From: Halobellus ruber | Lineage (GTDB): Archaea; Halobacteriota; Halobacteria; Halobacteriales; Haloferacaceae | Reading direction: 5' to 3' | Length of the DNA stretch: 64,000 nt | Assembly (NCBI RefSeq): GCF_014212355.1 | Contig: NZ_JACKXD010000001.1 | Coordinates: forward strand, 167,143-231,142 | Shown: piece by piece, positions 34,598 to 44,224 of the stretch | Layout of the letters: the number at the start of each line of letters is the position of its first letter | Position numbering within the stretch: the first letter of the stretch is position 1 | Program-made: the position numbers and the translations under genes | The notes under the pieces: generated by a model | Databases searched by the model: none | What the model saw: only the letters and a program-made list of their open reading frames with translations | Told to the model about the DNA's origin: nothing

Positions 34598-35617
34598 ATG
34601 TCCGATCAGTCACAACCACGCGACGATCGATCCGACGACGAACAGCACGTCTCGCGCCGACGGACGCTCGGTCTGTTGGGCGCGGCCGGGTTCGCGGGGC
34701 TGGCTAACGTCCCCGCGGACGCGTACGCGAAGAACGGCAACGGCAACGGCAACGGCAACGGGAACGGAAACGGCGGTACCCAGGCCACGGCCGGCATCAA
34801 TGTGCTCCCGAACCCCAACTTCATCACGAACGCAGCGGGTGGTGCCCCGCCGTTCGACGACGGCACCCCGATCTTCGATCCGGCCCCGGTGTCGATCCCG
34901 CTCAACGAGATCATCGCGGAAAGCGAGGAGTACGACTCCGAGCTGTTCCGCTCGCTCAACGACAGCCGACACCTCGTCGTCCGACCGCCCGAGGGGTACG
35001 ACCGCGACGACGGCTACGACGACGATTGGGTCCCGGTGACGTGGGGCGAGTACGACGACGTCGACGGCCAGGCCACCGTTGGCGGCGTCAAACCCGACAA
35101 CGGCAACGGCGACACCGGAACACGGGTCAACATCAACGTCAAGGACGGGATCCCGAACGGCCAGTACACCATCTGGGTCGTGAAGTTCGCCGCGCTCACG
35201 GAGGACAGCGACCTCGGCCCCGACGACCCGTTCGTCACGCCCGCGGGCAACGGCCTCGTCGGCTTCCACAACCTCGGCCAGAAGTTCGACGCCGAGAGGA
35301 GATCCGAGAACGACTTCACGACTGACGGCAACGGGAAGGGCAACATCAACGTCTTCACCGAGGGCGGCGAACTCTCCGGCGTCCCCGGGTTCCGCCCGAT
35401 TCCGGACGAGGACCCCGTTGAGGACGGCCCGGTCCCGTTCGTCGGCGAAGAGGAAGACTACGAACAGAACGCCGACGAGCTGGCACGCATCGCCAACGAC
35501 CTCCGCGAGGAAGACGAGATCCACTTCGTGGGCGCGTACCACTACGACGACCAGACCTGGGGCGTCTACCCCGGCCCCTGGCACGTCAACCAGTTCTCCG
35601 CGATATTCCGGTTCTGA
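34598..35617 (+). CDS. Tat-exported secreted protein with NG-repeat linker, 339 aa
   Basis: A twin-arginine signal SRRRTLGLLGAAGFAGLA ends around residue 40, followed by a run of Asn-Gly repeats (34733-34775). The mature part is acidic and beta-rich (INVKDGIPNGQYTIWVV), perhaps a cell-surface or secreted binding protein. No catalytic motif. The Tat route is the normal export path in haloarchaea. Confidence 0.75.
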   Translation: MSDQSQPRDDRSDDEQHVSRRRTLGLLGAAGFAGLANVPADAYAKNGNGNGNGNGNGNGGTQATAGINVLPNPNFITNAAGGAPPFDDGTPIFDPAPVSIPLNEIIAESEEYDSELFRSLNDSRHLVVRPPEGYDRDDGYDDDWVPVTWGEYDDVDGQATVGGVKPDNGNGDTGTRVNINVKDGIPNGQYTIWVVKFAALTEDSDLGPDDPFVTPAGNGLVGFHNLGQKFDAERRSENDFTTDGNGKGNINVFTEGGELSGVPGFRPIPDEDPVEDGPVPFVGEEEDYEQNADELARIANDLREEDEIHFVGAYHYDDQTWGVYPGPWHVNQFSAIFRF

Positions 35618-35694
35618 CCGGTGGCGGGTCGGCCCCTCGCCGCCCGGGGACGGCCCACCCGAACGTTTTCCACCTCCACGTCCGACGCCGGAGT

Positions 35695-36657
35695 ATGAAC
35701 GTCACCGACGACGACGCACCCGATATCCTCGTCGCCGGCGAGTGTCTGGTCGACTTCCTCCCCGACCGACCGGGGGCGCTCCCGACGGTCGAGCAGTTCA
35801 CCCGACGCGCCGGCGGCGCCCCCGCGAACGTCGCCGTCAGGCTCGCCGACCTCGGGGCCGCGCCGTGGTTCTGGACCCGGATCGGCGACGACGCCTTCGG
35901 CGCGTTCCTCGCGGAGACGCTCGAGTCGGCCGGGCTTCCCGACCGATTCGTCGAGACCGACCCCGACGCGAAGACGGCGCTCGCGTTCGTCGCCCACGAC
36001 GAGAACGCCGATCGGGAGTTCAGCTTCTACCGCGAGAACACCGCCGACACCCGGTTTTCCACCGGCGCCGTCCCCGACGAGGCGCTCGACGCCGTCGCGT
36101 GGGTCGTCTCCGGCGGTCTGTGTCTGTCGGCCGAGCCCGCACGGACCGCGATGTTCGACCTGCTCGACCGCGCCGGGGACCGGGACTGTACCGTCGTTTT
36201 CGACCCGAACGCCCGTCCCGAACAGTGGGACGGCGGCTTCCCGGACGCCTTCGAGGCCGCCTGCGCGGCCGCCGACGTGGTGAAGGCGACGCCGGCGGAC
36301 CTCGGGGCTGCGGGCGTCGAGGGATCGCCCGACGCCCTGCTCGATGCGGTCCTCGAACGTGGCCCCCACACGGCCCTCCTCACGCTGGGCGAGGCGGGGG
36401 CGACCGCGCGGGCGACCGAGGACGCCCCGTGGGGCCCCGCCGAGGCGGCACACCCCGGCTACGAGGTCGACGTCGTGGACACGACGGGGGCCGGCGACGC
36501 GTTCACCGCCGGCGCGGTCCGCGGGCTCGCCGACGGGCTGGGACTGGCGGGGGCGCTGTCGTTCGGGAACGCCGCGGCCGCCGCCACGACGACCGAACCG
36601 GGGGCGATCGACGCCGACGTGGATCCGTCCGTGGTCGACCGGCTTCGGGCGGAGTGA
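35695..36657 (+). CDS. PfkB-family sugar kinase (fructokinase-like)
   Basis: This ribokinase-fold kinase of 320 aa has RRAGGAPANVAVRLADLG near the N-terminus, the sugar-phosphate anion-hole and catalytic-base motif DTTGAGDAFTAG near the C-terminus and VFDPNARPE in the middle. It would phosphorylate a hexose or ketohexose with ATP; exact sugar not determined by sequence alone. Confidence 0.9.
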   Translation: MNVTDDDAPDILVAGECLVDFLPDRPGALPTVEQFTRRAGGAPANVAVRLADLGAAPWFWTRIGDDAFGAFLAETLESAGLPDRFVETDPDAKTALAFVAHDENADREFSFYRENTADTRFSTGAVPDEALDAVAWVVSGGLCLSAEPARTAMFDLLDRAGDRDCTVVFDPNARPEQWDGGFPDAFEAACAAADVVKATPADLGAAGVEGSPDALLDAVLERGPHTALLTLGEAGATARATEDAPWGPAEAAHPGYEVDVVDTTGAGDAFTAGAVRGLADGLGLAGALSFGNAAAAATTTEPGAIDADVDPSVVDRLRAE

Positions 36658-36899
36658 GCCGAACCCGGTCGCGGTGAACGTCCGGACGACGACCTGCAGC
36701 GAGCGGAGAACGGTGACGACGTCGTTCTCGGAGACGCGCATCCGGGGCGGTAGCGCACGGCGTAGCCGAACATCGCGCCGAGGAGGAGGACCGCGTCGTA
36801 GACCGTCCGGCGCCGCCACCTGCCGCTACGAGTCACCGACTCCTCGGGGTAGAACCACTGCGCGGCCGACGCCCCGCCGCCGGTGGCCTCTCGCCTACG

Positions 36900-37710
36900 T
36901 CACCCGAACAGCCGCTCGGTCGCGACCGCGGCACCGTCGACGAGTGCGTCGACCCTCGCCCACGCGATCCCGGGGTGGACCGTCGCCAGCCCCGACTGGG
37001 TGTCGAACCCGCAGTCGGGGATCGACCGCGTGGCCTCCTCGAGCGCCTCGACGTGCATCCGCACCACCGGTTTCAGCTTCTCGATCGGGCGGCCCCCCAA
37101 CCCGCGGCAGCCGGTGGTCAGGAGATCCCGCGCGTCGAAGGAGGAGCGGCCCGCGTCGACGATCCGCTCGTCCTCGGGTTTGAGCGCCTCGTCGACGGCG
37201 TGGAGGAACTCCTCGTGGGAGTCGTAGAAGTCGTTGACAGGGCTGCGGCCGCGATCCCCGGCGAGGCCGCCGAGGAAGGTGTCCTCGAAGTCGGCGTCCG
37301 AGACCTTCAGAAACTCGAACGAGGTGTCGACCTCCTCGCGGGCGGCGTCGTCGCCGCGGTGCTCCACGGAGCCGACGGCTGCTCGGTGAGGCCGATCACC
37401 TCCGCTCCGAAGGCGTACTCGGGGTAGTCCGCGAGGTCTCCCGCAGCGGCGCCCCGCGGCTCGCCGATCCCCCGACATTCGCGACGTACCAGTTGAACGA
37501 CACCCGGGGCTGCTTGCCGTTGTTCACGACGCCGAGGCCGACCGCCGCCTGACGCTCGGTCGTGGATTCGGTTGCCTCGCGGAGGGTCCGGCCCCACACG
37601 TCGTCGTCGACCGACTCGCCGTCCTGCCGGCGCTTCAGCAGGTCGGGCGCCCGCGGGAGGCTCCCGACGCGTGTCGTACGGATGCGGTCGGTGGACGTTC
37701 GAGTGACCGG
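36900..37710 (-). pseudogene. wrecked MetE-like (cobalamin-independent methionine synthase) gene
   Basis: Fragments of one protein are found in three frames: TDRIRTTRVGSLPRAPDLL and VSFNWYVANVGG first, then DLADYPEYAFGAEVIG, then DFYDSHEEFLHAVDEAL with EDERIVDAG and VDALVDGAAVATERL at the end. At least two frameshifts and internal losses (the zinc-ligand His/Cys region is missing) rule out function. No start codon is obvious. Confidence 0.75.
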
Positions 37711-37777
37711 GGAGTCGACCCCGCCGGATATATGAATCGCGGTATTATATTCGGAAGGGATATTCTCGATAGTTATC

Positions 37778-39298
37778 CTATCGCGGCCGGGACGGCGCCG
37801 CCGACGGCGTGGCGTGCGGGGCTTCCTCAACGACGGCCCGTGCGGCGTGTTCGCCGCTGATCAGACACATCGGCATCCCGACGCCGGGGCGGGTGTACGC
37901 GCCGGCGTAATAGAGCCCGTCGACGCTGCCACGTCGGTCCGGGCGGAGCGGCCCGGTCTGTCGGAGGGTGTGGGCGAGCCCCAGTGCGGTCCCCTCGGGG
38001 TCGCCGAACCGCGCGGCGAAGTCGCTCACGCAGGCGGACTCCTCGACGACGATCCGGTCGCGGAGGTCGACGCCGGTCCGCTCGGCCAGATCAGCGAGCA
38101 CGAAGTCGCGGTACTCCGCGCGCCGCTCGGGGCCGTCGTCGAGCCCCGGTGCGATCGGGACCAACACCACCACCGCGTGGTGGCCGTCGGGTGCGACCGT
38201 GTCGTCGGTTTTCGAGGCTACAGAGAGGTAGTACGCAGGGTTCTCCGGCCACGCGGGATCGTCGAAGATCGATTCGAAGTGGGGGTCCCAGTCGGTCGGC
38301 AACACCAGGGAGTGATGCGCCAGCGGGTCGACGTCGCCCTCGACGCCCAGATAGAGCAGCAACGCCGAGGGGGCGTACGTCCGCGACTCCCAGTACCCGG
38401 GGTCGGCGGCGCGGTCCGCGGGATCGAGAAGTTCCCGTTCGACGTACGCCGGGTTGGCGTTGCTGACGACCGCGTCGGCGTGCCGCTCGCCCGCGCCGGT
38501 CGCGAGGGTGAACTCGCCCGCCCGCCCCCGGATGGCCTCGACTTCGACGCCGGTTTCGATCGTAGCGCCCTGCTCGCGGGCCACGTCGGCGACGGCGTCG
38601 ACGACGCCCGCGATCCCGCCCTCGGGGTAGAACACGTTCAGGTTCAGGTCGACGTGGCTCATCACGCTGTACAGCGCGGGCGTGTTGTGCGGCGCCCCGC
38701 CAAGGAAGACCAGGGTGTATTCGAGCAGCTGCCGGAGCTTCGGGTGCTCGACGTACCGCGAGACGTAGTCGTCCATGTCCCCGAACAGGCGATACCGGGG
38801 GAGCAACGGCAGCAGGTCGGAATCGACGTACTCCCGGATGGAATCGCGGCCGGGGTAGATCACCCGGTTCATCGCGAGTTCGTAGTTGCGCTCGGCCTCG
38901 TCGAGGTAGTCCGCGAGCGCGTCGCCGGCGCCGTCCTCGTAGGAGTCGAAGATCTCGTGGATGTTCTCGCGGTTGGGGCGGACGGTGACGCGGTCGCCGT
39001 CCGTCCAGAACACCCGATACTGGGGGTCGAGCCGCTCCAGATCGTAGTAGTCGTCGGGCTCGCGGTCGAAGTGATCGAAGAACCGCTCGAAAACGTCCGG
39101 CATCAGATACCACGACGGCCCGGAATCGAACCGGAAGCCGTCGCGCTCGATCACTCCCGCGTGGCCCCCGACCCGGTCGTGCTGTTCGAGCACCGTCACG
39201 TCGGCGCCGGCGGCGGCGAGGTACGCCGCCGCCGACAGGCCGCCGAAGCCGCCCCCGACTACCGTCACCGTCGGCTCGCCAGACAGGGAGTTGTTCAT
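37778..39298 (-). CDS. crtI: phytoene desaturase-type carotenoid dehydrogenase
   Basis: This FAD enzyme of 506 aa desaturates carotenoids. The N-terminal dinucleotide motif is VVGGGFGGLSAAAYLAAAGADV, followed by HDRVGGHAGVIERDGFRFDSGPSWY and the C-terminal GLYYAGAYTRPGVGMPMCLISGE. A lycopene-related desaturase (CrtD-like) is an alternative, but the isolated position next to blh favours CrtI. An AT-rich TATA-like patch lies at 39322-39333. Confidence 0.9.
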   Translation of the reverse strand: MNNSLSGEPTVTVVGGGFGGLSAAAYLAAAGADVTVLEQHDRVGGHAGVIERDGFRFDSGPSWYLMPDVFERFFDHFDREPDDYYDLERLDPQYRVFWTDGDRVTVRPNRENIHEIFDSYEDGAGDALADYLDEAERNYELAMNRVIYPGRDSIREYVDSDLLPLLPRYRLFGDMDDYVSRYVEHPKLRQLLEYTLVFLGGAPHNTPALYSVMSHVDLNLNVFYPEGGIAGVVDAVADVAREQGATIETGVEVEAIRGRAGEFTLATGAGERHADAVVSNANPAYVERELLDPADRAADPGYWESRTYAPSALLLYLGVEGDVDPLAHHSLVLPTDWDPHFESIFDDPAWPENPAYYLSVASKTDDTVAPDGHHAVVVLVPIAPGLDDGPERRAEYRDFVLADLAERTGVDLRDRIVVEESACVSDFAARFGDPEGTALGLAHTLRQTGPLRPDRRGSVDGLYYAGAYTRPGVGMPMCLISGEHAARAVVEEAPHATPSAAPSRPR

Positions 39299-39405
39299 AC
39301 GTGACTTTTTGACCTTGTCTGTAAATCTTTGACGGCCCCGAGTACCGGTAGAGGGGCTTACACGGGCATTGAGGCGTTTTCAGAATCCTGGAATCGGCGC
39401 GCCGG

Positions 39406-39413
39406 TTTATATA
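39406..39413 (+). promoter_or_regulatory. TATA box of the blh gene
   Basis: TTTATATA lies 24-31 bp before the ATG at 39437, so the transcript should be leaderless or nearly so. This decides the start in favour of 39437 over upstream in-frame codons. Confidence 0.7.
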
Positions 39414-39436
39414 CCAGCGGTCCGATCTTCCCGGTG

Positions 39437-40495
39437 ATGAGTACGTTCACGCCGGGGTTCGTTCGGTCGTGGAACCGGCTCCGTGGGGGGCATATGTCGC
39501 TCACGCTCTCCCGGGGGACGCTTGCGGTCCTCGCCGTGGGCTTCGGCGCCCTCGGGGCGGCGGGGGTCTCGATCCCGCTCGACGCACAGATGGTGGTGTA
39601 TCTCGTCGGGATGGTCGCGTTGAACCTGCCGCACGGCGGCTACGAACACTTCGAGAACCTCCGGCGGCGCCGGCCGGAGTTCCGGCTCCGGTACGTCGCG
39701 GGCTACCTCGCCGCCATCGCCGGCTTCGTGGGGCTGTTCGTGGTCGCGCCGGTCCTCGGACTGGGGCTCGCACTGATCGTCGCGATGGCGAAAGGCGGGA
39801 TCGGCGGGCTCCACGTGCTGGACGCGACCGTCGGCACCGACCACCTCCGGACACGGGGGCAGCGGTATCTCGCGGCCGCGGTCCGGGGCGGGGCGGTGAT
39901 GCTCGTCCCGATCGTGTTCTGGCCCGAGACCTTCTACACGTTCAGCTCGCTGATGGTCGGGCTGGTCGACCCCGGCGGACTCTCCACCTACGCCGGGGGC
40001 TTCGACACCACCCGCACGGTCATCGCGGCGGGCTACGGCACTGGTCTGGTGGCCCACGTCGGCCTCGGCTACGCCCGCGGCGGCGGCCGGTCGTGGCTGG
40101 TCGACGCCGGCGAGTCGGTCCTCCTTGCGGCCTTCTTCGCTCTGGTGCCCGTCCTCGTCGCCGTCGGACTCTACTTCCCGTTCTGGTACTCCGCCCGCCA
40201 GGTCGCCCGGACCAACCACGTCCGCGACGACGTCGGCGACGATCAGTGGGACCTCCTCGGCGAGGACCCCGAGACCGCGGCCCTGCGGGCCTGGGGCGTC
40301 GCGGTCGCCGGCGCGTTCGCGACGTTTGCGGTGTTGGCGGCCATCTACCTCCTGTTCCCGAACCCCCTCGCCGGGGTGTCGGTGCTGCCCGGCGCGGTCG
40401 CGTTCTGGAGCGTCTTCATCAGCATCGTCGCGCTCCCGCACATCCTCGTCGGGTCGGTGTTCGACACCGAGCGCGGGATCTGGTACGTGCCCTGA
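39437..40495 (+). CDS. blh: Brp/Blh-family beta-carotene 15,15'-dioxygenase
   Basis: It is an integral membrane enzyme (352 aa, about eight to ten hydrophobic helices) that cleaves beta-carotene to retinal, the chromophore of rhodopsins. Iron-binding His motifs of the family are visible: LPHGGYEH near residue 60, GGLHVLDA, VAHVGLGYARG, and ALPHILV near the end. It is divergent from crtI, so carotenoid and retinal synthesis are linked. No opsin gene is in the window. Confidence 0.88.
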   Translation: MSTFTPGFVRSWNRLRGGHMSLTLSRGTLAVLAVGFGALGAAGVSIPLDAQMVVYLVGMVALNLPHGGYEHFENLRRRRPEFRLRYVAGYLAAIAGFVGLFVVAPVLGLGLALIVAMAKGGIGGLHVLDATVGTDHLRTRGQRYLAAAVRGGAVMLVPIVFWPETFYTFSSLMVGLVDPGGLSTYAGGFDTTRTVIAAGYGTGLVAHVGLGYARGGGRSWLVDAGESVLLAAFFALVPVLVAVGLYFPFWYSARQVARTNHVRDDVGDDQWDLLGEDPETAALRAWGVAVAGAFATFAVLAAIYLLFPNPLAGVSVLPGAVAFWSVFISIVALPHILVGSVFDTERGIWYVP

Positions 40496-40520
40496 CCGAC
40501 CCCACTGCCGCGGTCCGACG

Positions 40521-41195
40521 CTACCCGACCGACCCGAACACCTCGAAGACGACCACCAGGTAGTAGGCCGACACCGCGAGCAGGACGCTCCCGGTCACGG
40601 CGTTGACGCCGCGGCGGTGCCGCGTCAGCGCCCCGAGGACCCGATCGCGCCACGGCTCGGAGACGACCCCGAACCCCAGAAGCGGCGCCGCCATCCCGAC
40701 CCCGAAGGCGCCGAAGTTGGCGACGCTCGCCACCGGGTCCGCAAACAGGAACGCCCGGGCGAAGAACACCGAGATGAACCCGGGGTTACACGGTAACACG
40801 ATCGCGCCGAAGAACGCGCCGTACGCGAACGCCGACGCCGACGGGTAGCGGGTCTGTGGCGGCTCGACGGTCGGGAGCCGCGACTGCGGATGGAGGTCGG
40901 CGATCAGGACGACACCCAGGACCGCGAGCAGCCCGAACGCGATCGGCGAGACCACCTCGACGACGGCGGTCAAAGACGACTGCAGCAGCGTCGTGAACAC
41001 CACGCCGACGACGCTCATAAACGCGATCACGCCGCCCGCGACGATCGCCGACAGCGTCGCGACCGACGGCGCGGCTTCGCCCTGGTTCGACAGGAACGCC
41101 AGAAACCCGGGGTACAACGGAACCACACACACCGCCGACAGCGGGGTCGCAAGTCCGAGGGCGAACGAGGTCGCGACCTCGCCGGCCAGCGGCAT
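40521..41195 (-). CDS. ccdA: CcdA/DsbD-type membrane thiol transporter
   Basis: Six transmembrane helices are expected in 224 aa. Cys-containing helices are VCVVPLYPGFLAFLSNQG and IVLPCNPGFISVFFARAF, the pair that passes electrons across the membrane. It likely keeps the lipoprotein thioredoxin (TlpA-like, just upstream) reduced. One base separates the two genes. Confidence 0.9.
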   Translation of the reverse strand: MPLAGEVATSFALGLATPLSAVCVVPLYPGFLAFLSNQGEAAPSVATLSAIVAGGVIAFMSVVGVVFTTLLQSSLTAVVEVVSPIAFGLLAVLGVVLIADLHPQSRLPTVEPPQTRYPSASAFAYGAFFGAIVLPCNPGFISVFFARAFLFADPVASVANFGAFGVGMAAPLLGFGVVSEPWRDRVLGALTRHRRGVNAVTGSVLLAVSAYYLVVVFEVFGSVG

Positions 41196-41196
41196 C

Positions 41197-41778
41197 TCAA
41201 CAGCCCTCGGCGGTGTTCGTGATGGTCGGCCGGGTGCTGTCGCCGCCCGACAGAAAGGTCGTACTCCCGTCCCCACAGACGACGATGACCGGCGTGCTGG
41301 GGGCGTTGACGACGGTCGACCCGAACTCGGCGACGAGCGCGTCGGTCAGGTCGGTCGGCGCCACCGCGAACCGCCACCCGAAGTCGTTTTCCTCGGCGTA
41401 CTCCCGGACCTTCGCCGCGTCCTCGTTGGGATCGGTGTTGAGCCCGAGGATCGTGTACTCCCCGTCGATTGCGGTCAACTGGTTCGAGAGCCGCTCGCAC
41501 TTCGGGCACCACACCGCAAAGGAGTGGACGATCGTCGGCGATTGGAGGCCCGCGATCGTGAACGTCTCCCCGCCGCGCACTTCGTCGAGCTCGACCGACT
41601 GCCAGTCCGTGCCGGCGGCGTCGGTCGTCGTGTCGCCACCCGACCCCGATTCCGATCCGGGGTCGCCGCCCCCGCCGAGACAGCCGCCGAGGAGCGCCGT
41701 TCCCGCCGCGCCGCCGGCCGCGAGCAGCGCCCGGCGGGAATGCAACGTCCGGGTGTCGTCGGTGCTTCGATCACGCAT
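41197..41778 (-). CDS. Tat lipoprotein with thioredoxin (TlpA-like) domain
   Basis: A Tat lipoprotein signal (SRRALLAAGGAAGTALLGGC) precedes a Gly/Ser linker and a thioredoxin-like domain with active site WCPKC. It would sit outside the membrane as thiol oxidoreductase for secreted or cytochrome proteins, working with the downstream CcdA. It is 193 aa. Confidence 0.9.
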   Translation of the reverse strand: MRDRSTDDTRTLHSRRALLAAGGAAGTALLGGCLGGGGDPGSESGSGGDTTTDAAGTDWQSVELDEVRGGETFTIAGLQSPTIVHSFAVWCPKCERLSNQLTAIDGEYTILGLNTDPNEDAAKVREYAEENDFGWRFAVAPTDLTDALVAEFGSTVVNAPSTPVIVVCGDGSTTFLSGGDSTRPTITNTAEGC

Positions 41779-41895
41779 AGGGGCACGGTCGGGGAGGGTA
41801 CACTAAACCGTTGTTCAAAATTCGTCCCGAATCAGTCCCGGTTCGACGCGCCACCCCGGCCAATGGTTTATGAATTCGTGGCCCAACTCGTGTCT

Positions 41896-42849
41896 ATGGC
41901 CGACAACCGCTGGCCCATCTCGGAAACGAAGGCCGCGTACGTGGTGGTCGTGACCGTCCTGGTGGTCCTCGCCGCCGTCGCCGCCCCGATCGTGTGGAAC
42001 ATCGGGTCGGCCGCCGCCGACGACAACCCGACGGTTCAGGTCATCACGCTCCGCGGTGGAACGACCGACGCGAACGTCAACGCCGTCGCGACCGCCCTCC
42101 GCGAGGCGCGGAACAACGACTCCGTCGCCGCCGTCGTTCTCCGGGTCGACAGCCCCGGCGGCCCCGTCGCACCGAGCGAGGAGCTCTACCTCGCGGTCAA
42201 CCGAACCGCCGCGGAGATGCCGGTGGTCGCGTACGTCGAGGGCGCGGCCGCCTCCGGCGGCTACTACGGCATCGTCCCGGCAGACGAGATCATCGTCAAA
42301 CCCAGTTCGACCGTCGGCAGCATCGGCGTGATCGTCCAGGCGCCGCTGAGCGCGGTCGAACAGGCCGAGCAGGTCTCGGGGACGTTCGTCCGCTCCGGCC
42401 CCGACAAGGCACAGATCGATCAGGACCGGCTCCGTGAGGATCTGGAACGCCTCCAACGGGCGTTCGTCGGAACGGTGATGACCCACCGCAGCGACGAGCT
42501 CAGTCTGAGCCGCGAGGAGGTCGCCAACGGCCGGACCTACCTCGGCACCCAGGCGGTCCAGAACGGGTTCGCCGACCGGATCGGCGACATCGGCTCCGCG
42601 ATCGAGACCGCCGCCGCCCGCTCCGACCGGATCGACGGCGACAACTACGACGTCGCGTACACGACCCGGACGGTGCAGATCACGCTGTCGATCCAGGCCG
42701 CCGCGGTCGAGGAGGTCGACGGGAACACCATCTACTATACCGAGGCCGACGCCGGGGAGACGGAGTTCGTCCGCCCGGTGCGGTACTACGCCGTGTGGGG
42801 CGTACCCGTCGAGGCGACGGCCGGCGCGGAGGGGGATGCCGATGAGTGA
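41896..42849 (+). CDS. sppA: signal peptide peptidase SppA-like protease
   Basis: It has an N-terminal transmembrane anchor (about 12-32), then the Ser-Lys protease motifs of the S49 family: RVDSPGG, YVEGAAASGGYYG with the nucleophile Ser, and the catalytic Lys in the KPSSTVGSIGV stretch or nearby. It is 317 aa. TATA-like TTTATGA sits ~27 bp before the ATG at 41896, so I prefer this start over 41863. The stop overlaps the next gene. Confidence 0.9.
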   Translation: MADNRWPISETKAAYVVVVTVLVVLAAVAAPIVWNIGSAAADDNPTVQVITLRGGTTDANVNAVATALREARNNDSVAAVVLRVDSPGGPVAPSEELYLAVNRTAAEMPVVAYVEGAAASGGYYGIVPADEIIVKPSSTVGSIGVIVQAPLSAVEQAEQVSGTFVRSGPDKAQIDQDRLREDLERLQRAFVGTVMTHRSDELSLSREEVANGRTYLGTQAVQNGFADRIGDIGSAIETAAARSDRIDGDNYDVAYTTRTVQITLSIQAAAVEEVDGNTIYYTEADAGETEFVRPVRYYAVWGVPVEATAGAEGDADE

Positions 42850-43789
42850 CCGCAACATCGTCCAGCCGCTTGCGGTGCTGATCGTCGCCCTGGCGGTCGT
42901 GCTGGCGGGGACGTTCGCCGTCTCGGCGCTGGTCGGCTCGGCGCCGACGGGCTCGCCCGACGGGGCAACTATCGAGGGGCAATCGCCCGCGCAGTACCAG
43001 CCCGACGCCGTCGACATCGGCGCCGACCCCGAGGACGGCGAACTCGCCGTCGACTCGACGCAGAACGGCAGCCGAATCGTCATCGACATCCGTCGATCGA
43101 GCGGGACGAGCCGGACGGACTTGGAGCCGATCCTCGGGGCGATGTTCGAGGCGGGGCACTCCGTGACGGTCCTCGACGGCAGCAACGACGAGGAGTTCGG
43201 TGACGCCCTCGAGGACTCCTCCGGGCTGTTGATCGTCCAGCCGGCCAGCCCGTACCCCGACGGCGAGCGCGACGCCATCCGGGACTACGTCGACGCGGGC
43301 GGCCACGCGGTGATCGCCGGCGAGCCGACCCAGACCCGGATCGGCGGCGGGCTGTTCGCGACCATCTCGCAGGTCTCCTTCGGGGCGACCGAGTTATCGG
43401 AGAGCTACGGGATCCGGGTCGGTGCCGAGGGCCTCTACAACGTGAACGACGAGCAGAACGACAACAACTTCAAGAGCATCTACGCGACGCCGACCCGCGG
43501 CGGGGTGCTGACCGAGGGCGTCGAGACGGTGACCTTCCACCGGAGCGGGTACGTCGTGACCAACAGCGACGACGTCGCCGTCCACTACACCGCCGTCGAG
43601 GGGACCAAAACCCTCGACACCCGGCGGGCGGGTACCTACCCCGTGGTGGTCCGCAACGACTCGGTGGTGTTCGTCGCCGACGGGTCGTTCCTCTCCCAGC
43701 CCGAACTCTACGACGCCGACAACGAGGAGTTCACCGGCAACCTGCTGTCGTTCCTCGCGTCGGGCGACTCGGGCACCTTCGGGGGATAG
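42842..43789 (+). CDS. membrane-anchored protein with DUF4350-like domain, ~315 aa
   Basis: A single N-terminal transmembrane helix is followed by an extracellular domain containing GLLIVQPASPYPDGERDAIRDYVDAGGHAVIAGEP, broken here for length (residues ~125-160), a pattern of the DUF4350 family. It overlaps sppA by the ATGAGTGA junction, so the two likely work together. ATG at 42836 is an alternative. Confidence 0.75.
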   Translation: MSDRNIVQPLAVLIVALAVVLAGTFAVSALVGSAPTGSPDGATIEGQSPAQYQPDAVDIGADPEDGELAVDSTQNGSRIVIDIRRSSGTSRTDLEPILGAMFEAGHSVTVLDGSNDEEFGDALEDSSGLLIVQPASPYPDGERDAIRDYVDAGGHAVIAGEPTQTRIGGGLFATISQVSFGATELSESYGIRVGAEGLYNVNDEQNDNNFKSIYATPTRGGVLTEGVETVTFHRSGYVVTNSDDVAVHYTAVEGTKTLDTRRAGTYPVVVRNDSVVFVADGSFLSQPELYDADNEEFTGNLLSFLASGDSGTFGG

Positions 43790-43841
43790 TCGGCCGCGGC
43801 TGTCCGCCCCGTCGCCGGGTGTCACCCCGCTCATACGGCTT

Positions 43842-44111
43842 TCATACGACCGCTTCCCAGAGCCCGCCGACGACCGTGAGAAGCGCCATCGTCGTCGTGA
43901 CCGCCACGACCCGGTCGTCGGGGACGGTCGTGAGCGATCCAGTCGATACCACCGCATCGTAGGCCACGGCTCCGACCATCCCGACCCCGCCGACCGACAG
44001 GAGCACCGCGGTAAGGGTAACGTGCCCCGACAGGAGCATCGACAGCCCGGCCGCGCCGAGACAGCCGCCGCAGACCGCGACCGAGGCGCGGTAGAGGAGT
44101 CCGCTGTGCAT
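43842..44111 (-). CDS. three-helix membrane protein, 89 aa
   Basis: Hydrophobic segments at about 5-25, 27-48 and 65-85 with short loops; Cys residues in VCGGCLGAAG. It is a small uncharacterised membrane protein of haloarchaeal type. ATG at 44111. Confidence 0.65.
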   Translation of the reverse strand: MHSGLLYRASVAVCGGCLGAAGLSMLLSGHVTLTAVLLSVGGVGMVGAVAYDAVVSTGSLTTVPDDRVVAVTTTMALLTVVGGLWEAVV

Positions 44112-44224
44112 ACAGTCGATACGGTACACACGATCAAAAATCCGCCCCAAACCCGAGGGATCGACACCCCCGGTCGTGGCCGTGTAGGTCAGGGTCTACC
44201 TCGGTCGCGGCTCTCTCCTCGCCC

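Noticed and set aside
36658..36899. Short membrane-like minus frame (TVYDAVLLLGAMFGYAV)
   Set aside because: Only ~25 residues look real; the rest is antisense to the sugar kinase. Possibly a remnant but not supportable as a gene.
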